The notes under the pieces: generated by a model
Databases searched by the model: none
Told to the model about the DNA's origin: nothing
The model's input: the letters and a program-made list of their open reading frames with translations, nothing else
Shown here: positions 42,100-53,672 of the stretch, piece by piece
How the letters are laid out: each line of letters opens with the position of its first letter
How positions within the stretch are numbered: the stretch's first letter is position 1
NCBI GenBank assembly: GCA_030015575.1
Contig: JASDDO010000008.1
Coordinates: 81,135,965-81,199,964, forward strand
From: Agapanthus africanus
Taxonomy: Eukaryota; Streptophyta; Magnoliopsida; Asparagales; Amaryllidaceae
Direction of reading: 5' to 3'
DNA: 64,000 bases
Position numbers and translations under genes: made by a program

Positions 42100-45000
42100 G
42101 GTTACGCAGCTGAATTTTCTTGCAGTTCTTCTCATTTTCTTTTCCACAAGTGGATTCTTTGAAGAGAGGGCTGAGGGTTATTTCTTCCTCAGAATCACTC
42201 CCGAATGTAAGAACTTAAGATTTTCCTTTTGTCAAAATGGTATCAACGATATGACAGTTACCAGCTGTTCCTTCACGCTCATCTGTCGTGCTTCTCCGCT
42301 CTTGACGGGCTTTGCACTTCATCCGTTTGAAGTGTTGTCGGTGAGCAATGTATCCTTGCCATCACTTCTTGAAGGCACTGCACTCTTCGGTGGGGTGTGT
42401 AACCCTCCGATGGTATAAACAGTAGTTCGGATGTACATCCGCTTCATCGAGGCACGTACTCCCGAGAGTATTTCTTTTGACAGGTGGCAGTTTCATCCCC
42501 ATTGACAGGGATTTGGCGAACCGTTTCCCCATCTTAAACCTGCTTTTGTCTACCGCGGGTGTGCTTAGACCTGGTTGGAGTACCGTGTGATTCTTCCTCG
42601 CAGCAGCTTCTTCGTCCTGACGCCGACGGTTGACCTTTTCGTATATGGCCATTTCACGCTCTCAGTCAGCTTTGCTCGTTTGAAGGGCTTCGTTCAGTAG
42701 TTTATCGATCAGGTCGTCTGACGGTTCCAGAGATTTTGACGCCGGTCCTGCCCCCAGTTGCACTGCGTTGCTTTCCGACACCGAGGGAGCTTCTTCGTAT
42801 TTTAATGATAGGTGAGAGATCATGCGGCAACTCACTACATAATTCTCGGGTTCTTCTGACGAGCCGTCTCCTTCATCAATATCACTATCTTCGTTCTCAA
42901 GAATATGCTTGAGGAACTCTTCAAGTGTGACTGGGGTCCGCGTCTTTTGGTTGTATTCCTCCAGTGTGTCGATATATTTTTGTAGATCCGTACGAATGTC
43001 GTCGGGCTGCACGGGCTTCTTGGTCTTCTTCTTTTTCTTCGAAGACTTCGAAGGCTTGGTCTGGAGGTCTTGCCCATCGTTAGTAGTTTTTGGTGTTGGG
43101 CACGGTTTAAGCATTCCCTCAATGATCTCGGGCTCCAGCGGGCTTTTCTATTTGATCGCCGGGCATTCTTGAAGATCTTTCAGTATTCTTTTAGTTTTAG
43201 CCGAAAGGACAACTTCCCATGGAGCTTCCTCTACTAATGAGCATGATGCCCCCGGCGTATCCACCTTTTTAGGAGCGTGCTGCTGTGGCGGGTTTACCTT
43301 CCAATTTTCGGACAGCGCGAATTTGCCTAGTTGGTACCGGTACTCAACCCAGTTTTTGAAGACGTAGCAATCTTCAATTGGGTGACCCATTACTCTGTGG
43401 TAGGGGCAGCAGTTAAGACTGTTGACGTCACCAGGCTGCAGCGGGCATCTTGGATCCGGCAGAGTGATGAGCCTGTTGCGCACTGCCAATTCGAACAGTC
43501 TCCTCGTTTTATCCCGGAAAAACGAGTAAGGACGTCTCAACTTCTTTTTGAGGGATGGTGGTTTGTTGCTTTGGCGAGCAACCGGCTTCGGGTCACTTGG
43601 TTGTTGTCGAGCGTTAGCAACGAAAGTCGCTTTCCTTTTGCCCTTTTCATTCGGGAGATTCGTTTTTGAAGAGGACGGCCTATGGCCCATCTGGTCCATT
43701 TGGGCCAGCTTGTTAATCAAGGCCTGGAAGGTGGTCGGCTTGAAGAACATCATAAATTGGGATATAGTCGCCTGAGGATCAAGGGTCCCTACAAACATAC
43801 CCATGGCAGGAGCTTCTTCGATGCGTTGTTCGCATTTTGACCATAGGTTCCGCCACCGAATTGCGTATTGAACCCAGGTTTCTCCCGGCTTCACCCTGGC
43901 ATTGATTAATGCCGTGATCGGGGTGCGCTTGCGAACCGCTGTGTGAATAGTAGCTCCATTTCTGTAAATGTTTTGATGGAGTCATTCGGAAGCTCCAAGT
44001 ACCATTCAAATGCTGTCTCCGCTAAGCTACCGACGAACTGGCGAAGCAGCAGTTTGTCATCGCCTTCAGTATTGCCGCATAGAGCTCTGAACCGAGCGAC
44101 GTGCTGATGGGGATTGCCTGTCCCCTTATACACGTGGAATTTAGGGATCGTATATCCGGGCGGGTACTTGATTTGATCGTACCATCCTGGATAAGGTCGC
44201 CCAGTTCTGACGACTTGGCCAACCGCTTCGGTTGCCTGATGAGCTCATATTTGTTGAGCTATATAGTCGTCAAGGGCAGTCTTAGAGATCGTTTCTTCCT
44301 TGGCCGCCGAGAAAGCCGGTGGAGAATTTGACGTTTTCCCTCTGTTGTCTTCGATAATTATTGGAGGGTCTTCGGCTGGAGGTTCTGGCTGGATCATCAT
44401 CCCGACCATGTCTTCAAAAAGGAGAGCCATCTGCTTTCTATTAGTGGCATGTTCTGCAGCCTCTTTATCTTTTCTTTCTAGCACCCTCCGCAGAAACTCG
44501 GTGTTAGTCTTTTGCTCCCAGCGCTGTTCAGACGATGCTTCTGGGCTTTCTTTCTGCCTTGTGAGTGCGGACATCCTCATTAGCATTTCTTGAAGCTTTT
44601 GCTGCTGCTCCTGAGCTTTCGTCACAGACCGTGTGAGTGGTCTATGACCCGTGGAAGTACGACTTTTCTCTTTCACGGAAGCTATATACATCGTGTATAC
44701 CACCATGCCCCCAGATTTGGGGCGTTTGGGTCCACTGCCTTTGAAATTCGCCGCAGTCATGGGGATCTTCTTTGGCCTTCTCCTTTTATGGGAGATCGAA
44801 GTTGAGGGGGCTGTTGCAGTAGGTACCCATGTGGACGATACCTTCCGTGATATGACGGTTGGGTGGCCCTCCTCCTGCCGAGCCTTCTTTTTCTCTAGTC
44901 GGTGAGAGTAGTTTTTGTCAATTACGGAATCTTGGACTTTCCATCAAACCCGTGGATTTTGGAGGACAGCCGCTGAAGGGGTTGCTCCGGCTTCACCCGT

Positions 45001-45838
45001 GTCATGTTTTCATCCGGCGGAGGCGACTTCTTCAGTACAGCGGTTGGAGATTTCTTTCGCACCCTCCTGAGCGGATCGAAGCTGTTCCCAGTTGGAATAG
45101 CAGCATCAATTTCCACCATTGGAGCTGGTGGGGTAAGTCCAGAGGGGGAACTGCCCCCAGCTTTCCTCACTCGGCGCCAGTGGCGACGTCGAGCGTGTCA
45201 GGCAGACGAGACTACCTCTGTTATGGGAGCGGCTTCTTCATGCTCCCCGCTCTGATGAGGTGCTGCTGTTAGTGTTAGCCTGTCAAAAACCGACATCCGT
45301 TGAGAGGGGACGGTCAATCTTTCGAAGGCTGACCTCATGGTAGGGGAAGCGATCTTGATGACTTCGCCAGATTTAGGAGTTGGAACATCCAATCTTGCAA
45401 AGACCGATTTTTATCAGGAGAAGCCCCTTTGACGACCTCGTCTGCCGGAACCGGAATGGCTATCCGCTTTAGGATAACCCCTTCAGGTATTGCGAGCCTT
45501 TTTGCAGACCCACTGAAGCTGTGACTCAACCTGTCGAAGACTGAGGTGGTTGACTTGGACGACCCATTAAGAGGGGTCGTGGTAGTTGTAAGCCGATCGA
45601 AAACCGACTTCTTTGGAGCCTCTTGTGATGGCATCGGGACGCTGAAGCTTGATGGTGGGATCATGGTCCCAAAGAACAATCCAGTGGTGGCCTGAGTCAC
45701 CTGTTCCACCGGCATTGCAAAGATGGAGGCCACTTAGGTTCCATAAGTCACTCCTCCGGCGGGGCAGAGTGGGAGTTGCTGTTGCAATTAGTGCATGTGG
45801 AGGCCATCGATTTCTCTTCTCTTCTCGATAGGAGCAAG
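42100..45838 (-). pseudogene. Element C gag, fragmented
   Basis: N-terminal part (45733-44922): several VFDRL motifs, as in other Tat gag proteins. Middle (44760-43148): a charged coiled coil, then the capsid domain with YPPGYTIPKFHVYKG, LRQFVGSLAETAFEWY and WRNLWSKC. C-terminal: CCPYHRVMGHPIEDC (about 43390) and a second similar motif CLYHRRVTHPTEEC (about 42400), each a Cys-x2-His-x4-His-x4-Cys-like zinc candidate. Stops separate all these pieces, for example at 44245, 43907, 43148 and 42662. Confidence 0.82.
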
Positions 45839-45935
45839 ACACCAAATCTTAGTAACTCGAATCCAGGGGCAACCATAGTAAACATCGATTTGTTCGTGAA
45901 CACGACACACGAAGTGTGGAGTGGAAAGAGGAAAA

Positions 45936-45954
45936 GGTCCCACCGGGCATGCCA
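45936..45954 (-). promoter_or_regulatory. Candidate primer binding site of element C
   Basis: TGGCATGCCCGGTGGGACC on the - strand, five bases after the LTR end. It starts with TGG as needed to pair with a tRNA CCA end. I cannot assign the tRNA. Confidence 0.5.
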
Positions 45955-45959
45955 GAATC

Positions 45960-48230
45960 TGTTCACCTCCGGAAACCGGGAAGACAGACGTCTTGCCTGA
46001 ATTTGGGGGAAGATACTATTTGGGTTTATCCGTCCACCTCTTCGAAGATGCAAAGTTGATTTATGGCGCCGTACATCGGAGGTTTGAACGGATGCGGCCG
46101 TTGTAGCAGACTTCGTCAGATTCTCCCTCGTTGTGAGGGTTTTTTTTATTGTGGGGACGCTCTTCCCTGTAGTCGAAAGCCCCTGCTGTTAATTACGTTA
46201 CCGCATCGCGGTAACCACTTTCTCCTGCTCCTGAAGGTCACTTCGTGTCGTGTGTGTTTGTTTTATTTTTGGTTGCCCGTGGATTGTATACGAAGACTAA
46301 TTTATGTTGTCGCCCGTAGGGCGTGGATTAGTCCAAATCCGTATATTCTTAGATTTGGGTTTGGGTTGATTTAAGGATCGTTAATCTTATTTGAGATTAA
46401 GATCAACTTAAATGTTTGTTGAGGATACGTTAGTCTAATTTTAGGCTAAGATCTACTCAACAGGATTTTGGATCATCTTGATCCAATAAAAGAGCATTTG
46501 GGCTCTATTGTGTTAGTTTAAGGATGATGCGATCCGTTGTTAGTTTAAGGACGTTGCGGTCTGTAGCTAGTTTAAGGACGTTGCGGTCCGTAGCTAGTTT
46601 AAGAACGTTGCGGTCCGTAGTGGGATGTGCCCTAAGAGTTATTTGGTTATCGGGACCCACCACCTCTCTGAAAACGCTGAAGAATTACAACGACATGCAG
46701 AGGTGTGAGGAGATGTACCCTTGAACCAATGTCCATTGGGAGATCTGTAGTCGTGTTTGGGACTAAGACTAATTTAGAAAATGATGAACACATGGGCTCG
46801 GTAGATCTGAATTGGGTATTTGGTCAACTTAGAATCAACCCACTCAGTCTTTGAATAAAGTGTTAAACACTTACTTGGGTTCAGTCCTTTTTCTGTGCAA
46901 ATAATGCTTTGCTTTACTTTCCCCTTTTTTTTGTTCTTTTATTTTTGATGGAGTGTTAAACACTCTTTATAGCGCCCATGTGCGGAGCACGCGGGATGCT
47001 TGGCGTTGAGCGCCAACCACTGAGTGCTAAGCACTCCTTATTGAGCAGCGCCTACGTGATGGACATGTGAGGCGCTTGGCGCTGCACCAACCAGTGAGTG
47101 CTAAGCACTCCTTATTAAATAGCGTCCACGTGATGAGCACGTGAGGCGCTTTTCGCTGAGCACCAACCAGTGAGTGCTAAGTACTCTTTATTAAACAGCG
47201 CCCACGTGATGGGCACGTGAGGCACTTGGCACTGAGCGCCAACCAGTGAGTGCTAAGCACTCTTTATTAAACAGCGCCCACGTGATGAGCACGTGAGGCG
47301 TTTGGCGCTAGGCTTTTCTTTGGGTATTCTGTTCTGAAGAGTTCAATTCTTTGTTCTTTTCTGGATCTTTGATCCCCAAGAACAAATTCATCCCCATGAG
47401 AATTAAATTCTCATTTGTGGGAGACTTGTCTCATGGGCCTCAGATCCAGAGAAAGAATTATGTTCTTTAAGAAGAGTTAAAATCTTGGATATGCAGATGA
47501 GATGCTTTGATCTCTATTTTTTTATTTATCTCGAAGAAAGGTATTGTTCTTTCTTCCTTCTTAAAGCTTTCTTCTTTTTTTCTCAAAACTTATGGGGGTT
47601 TCTCTCTCTATAAAACTTGAAGTCTTAGGTCCTTTATATAGTGGAGACAGATTTGTTGATCTGGTTAAAGAAATCTCTCATTGAGAGATCTTTAATTGAT
47701 TTGGGAATTTTATCCACCGTCGGATCTTTGATTCAAGGGCTTCTATTTTACAGAAGATATTTTTCTCTTTTTTAAGAAGATTGGGAAATATTTTCCCGTA
47801 CAGATCTTATTATGTAGCTTGGTGATTTTTTAATAACCATTGGATTTTTAATCTAACGGTACTCTGTTTTTCAAAGAGTAATCTTTCTTGTTTAGTAAGA
47901 TTTGAGGAATATTTTCTCAACAGAACTTAATTCTGTACTCTGATGATTTATCATCCCCATTGGATCTTTGATCCAACGGCTCTGTTTAACAGAGAGATTT
48001 GGTTCTGGCACTGGCACCCTCATGCGAGGCATGTGAGGCGCTGCTTCAGAGTTTTTAACTCTGGGCGCTGGCGCCCTCGTGCAAGGCACGTGAGGCGCTG
48101 CCTCAGATTTTTTTAACTCTTGGCGCTGACGCTCTCGTGCAAGGCACGTGAGGCGCTGCTTTAGATATTTTAACTCTTGGCGTTGCCTTTCAAATTTTGA
48201 ATAGAGCTTTGCTCTTTTATTGGGGAAACA
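45960..48230 (-). repeat. 5' LTR of element C
   Basis: 2271 bp, partner of 28549-30848. It has four 27-bp repeats (46510-46620) where the other LTR has three, the same CACGTG/GAGTG palindromes (46950-47310) and TATATAAAGG (47631-47640, - strand). It ends GGGGAAACA, followed by ACGAC. Confidence 0.92.
47631..47640 (-). promoter_or_regulatory. TATA box of the C 5' LTR
   Basis: TATATAAAGG on the - strand. This LTR drives gag-pol, so this is the functional promoter copy. Confidence 0.65.
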
Positions 48231-48235
48231 ACGAC

Positions 48236-48445
48236 ACTCCAAAATCCGCGTCGTTTCGACTTCCATTGGCCGCATAGGGGATTGTGAGGTACGGCATGGT
48301 CGCCACACGGCAGCTCTGCATTGGAAAATTTGAAAATATCCCGCGATTTGCGTTGATGCGTGTGCAAATTTCGGTCTTTAGGGATTCTGTTGAGGTTATA
48401 AATAGTGAAGGCATGTTGGTTTCTTTCAGCGTTGCATTTATAAAA
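48236..48445 (+). promoter_or_regulatory. Promoter/leader of the second antisense gene of element D
   Basis: TATAAATA at 48397-48404 lies only 42 bp before the ATG; a splice-acceptor-like TTTCTTTCAG ends at 48430. Either the TATA is real with a very short leader, or the leader is spliced as proposed for A. The upstream promoter part was displaced to 17612-17715 by the insertions. Confidence 0.5.
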
Positions 48446-48943
48446 ATGGTCGGGCTCATCTATTCCATCGAAGAGATCATCTCCCGCGACGACGTGTACC
48501 TCTATGATCAGGAGTGCAAAGAGGAGACATACCAAACGGTGGTCGAACGTATAAAGGACCACTTCGGCCGCCTACTTCCTTGGCGATCACCTTTCCTCCA
48601 ATGTCTCATGTACGCAATTTGGAAGATGTCCCCGGGTTTGTTCAACGCCTTGTCTCCGCAACTGCAGGACGAGGCGCTCGATAAGCTGCACACGCTCTAC
48701 GTCCGAGGTCTCATCTCGAAGAACAGACACGACCGATCGACGACCCTTCTTTTGGAGTGTTTCTAAAAGAGACAGATCGCGGACTCTTGCCCGGCGGGGG
48801 AAAGCTTTGGTGCTTCTGTGGCGTCTTGGGTCCGTGGGCAACATCAACGGGAGCGAGCTGAAGAGGCTAGGGCTCGGCTGCCGGAGATCTCCTCGGAGTA
48901 CCATCAGCAGTGCTTTCTCGACCCCTTACCCCCTCTTTTGTAA
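48446..48943 (+). pseudogene. Second antisense gene of element D, homologue of A's antisense genes 1 and 2
   Basis: The frame starts MVGLIYSIEEIISR and ends FLDPLPPLL at the TAA 48941-48943. Alignment with the gene at 5948-6454 runs the full length: EEIIS, LLPWRSPFLQ, AIW, ALDKLHTLY, GLISKNRHD, LLLECF and the FLDP tail. A TAA at 48764-48766 (Gln CAA in the relative) breaks it after 106 codons. A longer frame exists upstream to 48284, but homology starts at 48446. Poly(A) signal AATAAAAG at about 48981. Function unknown. Confidence 0.72.
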
Positions 48944-49161
48944 TTTTTGTAAGTCTGAGGAGACCATAATACCTCTTAATGAATAAAAGTCTTCTTTTAT
49001 GTGTGTTTTGTCTTCTCTTATCCCTTAGCATTTTGCATTTTCTCTCAGAAATGAATCTGGGGATCTTGGAACGTGAAAGAGAACAAAATTTATGGAAGAA
49101 GTCTCTTATAACTTTGGAGACTTAGTAAAAATTACATTTCTTCGAAAAGAAGAAAATACAT
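48944..49161. other. 3' untranslated spacer between convergent antisense gene and integrase
   Basis: It holds the antisense-gene tail (TTTTTGTAAGTCTGAGGAG, AATAAAAG) shared with 16480-16550. No gene. Confidence 0.6.
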
Positions 49162-49942
49162 TCATTTGTATAGTTTCAGTTTCTCAGCGTTGTAGGGCCG
49201 AGGGAACTGGCGTCCCCCCGCACCTTGTAAGCAATAGGCCCCACCGGGCAATACTTCGGAGACGAGGAATGGGCCGTCCCACTTCGGGGAGAACTTGTGC
49301 AGCTTGCCTTGGTCTGCAAATTCGTTCCGCCTCAGGACTAAATCTACCGTCTTGAAGGCGCGATGCTTAACTCGTGCATTGTAGTAGAGAGCAGTTTGCT
49401 GTTGAAAAGCGGCGGCATGAATCTGTGCCCGGTTCCGCTTCTCTAGCAAGATGTCAAAATTAGTCCGGAGCGCTGAGATGTTTGCTTCATCATCGAAGTG
49501 TTCGACTCTATAACTGGGCAGTCCGATCTCTGCTGGGACCATTGCCTTGGTACCGTAGCAGAGGATGAAGGGGGTTTGATGGTCGTGGTGGCGTCCAGTT
49601 TTCTGATGGGGACAGCCTCAATCCACTTCGTGAAATAGTCTACCGTGACGAGGATGTATTTATACCCGCCTGTACCTGTGGAGAGTTGGCCCACCATGTC
49701 CATTCCCCATTAGGCAAACGGCCAGGAGGAGGTGAGGGCCGTTAGCTCGGTAGCCGGAAGACGGGGTATGCTGCCATGGAGTTGACAGCTTTTGCATGTT
49801 TTGACGAGCTTTTGAGCGTCTTGGTGAATCGTTGGCCAATAGTACCCTTGGAGCAGCGTCTTTTGTACTAAGGTTCGGGCCCCTTGATACGCTCTACTGA
49901 CCCCTTCGTGTATCTCACGCAGGACGTAGTCGGCTTCGTAGT
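49162..49942 (-). pseudogene. Element D integrase, C-terminal part, catalytic core deleted
   Basis: Reading from 49942 down: HEGVSRAYQ, GYYWPTIHQDA, CKSCQLHG (zinc region), a stop after SSWPFA, then MDMVGQL and ILVTVDYFTKWIEA with the first catalytic Asp. Near 49580 the frame jumps from LDATTTI to a segment with FILCYGTKAMVPAEIGLP. The stretch that normally holds the second Asp and the Glu is therefore gone. The C-terminal domain continues to EKLKLYK and TGA at 49162-49164. Confidence 0.85.
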
Positions 49943-52900
49943 TGTAACAACCGAGTTCAGTTATACCAATTTATGTTTCCGTATTTGTTTATCTGTGGTA
50001 TTTTAATGATTTATCATGTTTGGGTGCGAATGGTAGTTTACATTTTTTCATTGCATTCGACCCGACCCGCTTGGTTGAACTGGTTGATTCATATTTATAG
50101 ATTACCCTGGCTTGTTACATAGACACGTGCATCTAGTGTAAACTGCATATTGGCATTTTATCTAGCATCGCATATTTTACCATATAACACTTTAAGTCAT
50201 AGAAAGTATTTTAAAATTGCATTTCATAGCCTGCAAGATACCCCTAACCCCGTGGTAGCATCCGCGTATCTTTTTCTCGTCCCGTTCAGTGAAACAGACG
50301 TGTTTGGATGGCTACGCGCACGTACGTGCATCCGTTCTTGGGGGTATGCATTTTCATTAACTGAGCACTCATTTTAAAATTTGGAAGTCGCGTATATTTT
50401 TCATATTTTAAATCTGAATTTTTAGAACCGACCTGGGCGCATTTTGGAGTAAGTTTGTATTTGCCTAAATATCTAATTTTATTAATATTATATTTAAAAA
50501 TAATCTAACTGTTTAAATTTTATAACGAAAAATATATTTTAAAATTAAATCTTAACCCACTAAATTCCAAGTTTCTCTCTCCAACCCCTCTCTCACTCCT
50601 CTCGATCTCTCCTCACTCTGTCTCTCTCTCTCCCGTATCTCTCTCTCTCTCTCAGCCCTCTCTCTCAGCCTCTCTCTACTCTATATATATATATATATAT
50701 TTCATTTCTTTTAACCCTAAATTTTTTACCCATCATCCCCAACAAAATCCCAAGCCTTATTTTACCCGATCCCTTCCTGACCTCGCCCGAGCAGCCACCA
50801 TGTCGCTACAGCCAAAATCATCATCGCCGAATCGATCCTTGCCGCCAAGATCATCGTTGATTCCATCCTTAGCCGCCCACTCATCCTTGACGCCGTCTGC
50901 ACCTCCGTCCTCTCCCGCCAGTGGCGCCATCGCTGGCGATCCATCCCCCATCTCGATTTCGAGGGTGTCTCAGACGACTCCCCCGTCTCCGCCGTCGACC
51001 CGCACCCAACTTCGACCAAGCACCCGAGCCGAGATAGCCAATCGTTGCCGCCGCCGATAGAGGCGAGCACTCTTATCGCCTAGGGCTGACCAAGCTTGCG
51101 GAATTGATGAATGAAGACTACAGATCGATGCGGAGCAATACAGATTGAAATCAGCTTGTGTTACTACCACTTGAGGAGCGATGTTAGATGGTGTGAAATA
51201 ATCATAGATGCTCCACTTACTGCCTATAGCTTTTGGAGAAAGTGGTTACCTTTCACCAACTTATAAAAAGCTGTTGGTTATGCATAATATATTTCATAGC
51301 AGCTGACCATCACCAAAGAACCTAGATCAAGCTCGCCTAGTTCCGTAGTTTTGCCGTTGGTTGTGCATATTTTATTTCGTATTGTACCTGACTGTCACCA
51401 CCAAATTAAGGGCAGTCTCACCTAGCTAGGAATCGGATTATGAAAACTGAGGAGGTGAACTTGAGCATTCGGGCATTCGATCGCCGGAACCCGGTCGTGC
51501 CGTCAACGATCCCGACGACCCAGCGAGCGTACCTGACCCGTGTGATCACCTTGTGCGTTGTTTGGATCCGTTCCGTGTACCGTGCGCGTGTCGCGACTTT
51601 TTCCGCCGACGTGAGATGTTCCGTACACCCGTTTCTTGATCTGTCGAGGCAAGTAAAACTTGCTACATGCTATTTATTTTATACGTATTTAATTGCATAT
51701 TGAACCTGTAGATTAAATCCAATGCCACATGTTCCATTTTAACGCTTCGATGTTCCATTTATATCATTTTAGATCTAGAACTTGAAACATTTCATATTGC
51801 ATATTAGATTACGATACGCGGTACCCATATCCATATTTGAACCACATAATGCTTATCTGTACAGCCCATAGTACCCTTTTAATAGTTTATACCTTCGGAC
51901 ACCCGTTCGCATCCACATAGATTAATATATATATAATTGCATCCCTAGATCATTTAATATATAATATTGTAATATTAACAGTCTATATTTGATAAAGTGT
52001 ATTTTAATTAATGTTGGACCTATAATCTTAACCCAAATCAATAATGGTGCATTCATATGCTTTAATCTGTACCTTTTGCATACCACATCATAATGTTCCA
52101 TTTTTTATTGTTTAGTAACCCATACTTGTTTTGTATACCCATACTTATTAGGGTTTGATTATAAGCATCCATGTGACATTTTGTGCACCCTGACATGACT
52201 TGATATACCATTACTAGACACGACATGATACCATGCACTTCTTGACATGACATGATACCTATATACACTACTTGACTTGACCTAATGTACCATGGCTTTA
52301 CCTGTTACCTGATCCTGTTACTAATGCCAACGAACTTGACCTGTTGTCCCTACGGACATTTCCTGTTGTCTATCCAGACAAATCCGTACCTGTTTGATCC
52401 TGTGTTGGTATTAGCTCCAGATTTATTAATACCTGACTTGAAGATATATAACTTGGGGGTATGGGGAATTCAATGATGAAACCTGACTTGTAACTCGACA
52501 GTTCGATACCTTTACTGATCAGTCTTACGGCCTAGGCCAGCCCCGGGGTGATGCTGCTGACATCACTCGTCATTACCTACTACACTTTACTGCCTTGCGG
52601 CACATCTCGGGTTCAGCCCGAGAGTCATAGACCGTGATCCCGGGCACGCACGGGATACTATTGAGTTACATCGATGATTCATCAAATTGATTTCAAAGAC
52701 TTGAGAGTAGTTAACCCAATAGACCAGTCTAGATTACTCACTACACATTACCCTCACTGTTCTCATTTATATTACTGTTATACCTGTTTTACTGTTCTTA
52801 CATATGCCTGTATGTCTTGCTACCCCTGTTTATTTTATTGCTTGATATTATGGCGTACTGACGTCTGGGTTTTGCATGGCCCAGATCCTTAACCTTTGTT

Positions 52901-53195
52901 GCAGATTGATCAGGAGTACTGCCGCTGTTAGACCGAGCGGTGAGGATCCTGTTGATATCCAGTTTTACTTTCCAGGTATTTTATTTATTGGATCTTTTGC
53001 TTCCGCATATTATATTATTTCTTGACTCATTTATTCTGGCTCATGGACATGTACTAGATAGTTTAGTTTACTTTCCTGTTCTTGATATCTTTACAGCCGT
53101 AATGTGACTGTCGAAGGATATTTCCTATCCACGGGTAGCATGGTTGGCTATGTCACGTGCCTATCTTAGCGTACTCCGGGAAGCGGGGCGTGACA
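49943..53195 (+). repeat. 5' LTR of Tekay 2
   Basis: 3253 bp. CT-rich tract and TA repeats at 50575-50702, followed by the F-box fragment (50811-50995). The 3' end matches the Tekay 1 LTR end. Confidence 0.95.
50811..50995 (+). pseudogene. Captured F-box gene fragment in the Tekay 2 5' LTR
   Basis: The frame from 50811 reads IIVDSILSRP, then DAVCTSVLSRQWRHRWRSIP and HLDFEGVSDD. This matches the second half of a plant F-box domain (as in F-box/LRR and FBD proteins), where a D-x-IL-x-ILSRL...DAVRTSVLSRRWRHLW...P-x-LDF pattern is usual. The ATG at 50800 is out of frame with it in this copy. It lacks the leading LPDD part and any LRR, so it is a fragment. Confidence 0.72.
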
Positions 53196-53204
53196 TGGTT
53201 TGTT

Positions 53205-53222
53205 TGGTATCAGAGTCATAGG
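53205..53222 (+). promoter_or_regulatory. Primer binding site of Tekay 2
   Basis: TGGTATCAGAGTCATAGG, nine bases after the LTR end; initiator-Met type. Confidence 0.88.
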
Positions 53223-53672
53223 ATATAGGTTAATCGAGTTTAATTCTTTTGTAGTTGGGTATTGGACCCAATACACGAATCAGAATACTCGTGATTTGGT
53301 ACATGTCCTGCCGCCTTGTTGTCGTAATTCTTGAATCATATCTTTCTCTTATCCTTTGCCTGGACGATATGCAAACCACTGTGCATCTCGACTTGAAACC
53401 TTTTGGTTCTCTATTGTTTCTCCATGTTTCTTGATTCTGATACTAGGATTTGGGCGACTTGAGTGGAGTTATGTGATTGTAACTATGAACTGCAGCATGG
53501 TTACAATGCGGTACTCTATTTAAGTAACTTGGAATTCTAGTTTTGATTCATTTCCTTGTTTTATGATCGTTATATTACCTTGCTTCTCTCGGTTTCATTG
53601 CTTACCAGTTATTGTTTTATCGCCAGCTTGAATCATGTTTACCGTGCTTAATCCTCTTCAGTAACTTGACTT
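53223..53672 (+). other. Tekay 2 leader up to the gag deletion junction
   Basis: It aligns with the Tekay 1 leader until about 53670 (AATCCTCTTCAGTAACTTG), just before where gag should start. It then jumps to sequence at the gag-protease border. About 1.1 kb of gag is missing. Confidence 0.75.

Larger units (their letters stand above)
28549..48230 (-). mobile_element. Tat-lineage element 'C', nearly full length, - strand
   Basis: LTRs 28549-30848 and 45960-48230 flank gag, protease, RT, RNase H, a second RNase H and integrase, read right to left. TSDs are GCGAC (28544-28548) and ACGAC (48231-48235), one mismatch. Without the solo LTR the element is about 17.6 kb. It lacks the antisense genes that A has, and all genes carry stops. 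In a 60-bp sample near the LTR end the two LTRs differ at three sites, suggesting it is older than the Tekay elements. Its target was element D, just upstream of D's second antisense gene. Confidence 0.92.

Noticed and set aside
44590-44905. + strand frames over C gag
   Set aside because: Opposite-strand shadows of the gag coding region.
28549-48230. Reading the right C LTR as the 3' LTR of D (a shared LTR)
   Set aside because: A near-matching 5-bp TSD flanks C on both sides, and D has its own candidate LTR at 13368-14142, so simple insertion explains the layout.
48284-48445. N-terminal extension of the D antisense protein
   Set aside because: Homology with the A protein begins at the ATG at 48446, and a splice acceptor lies just upstream.
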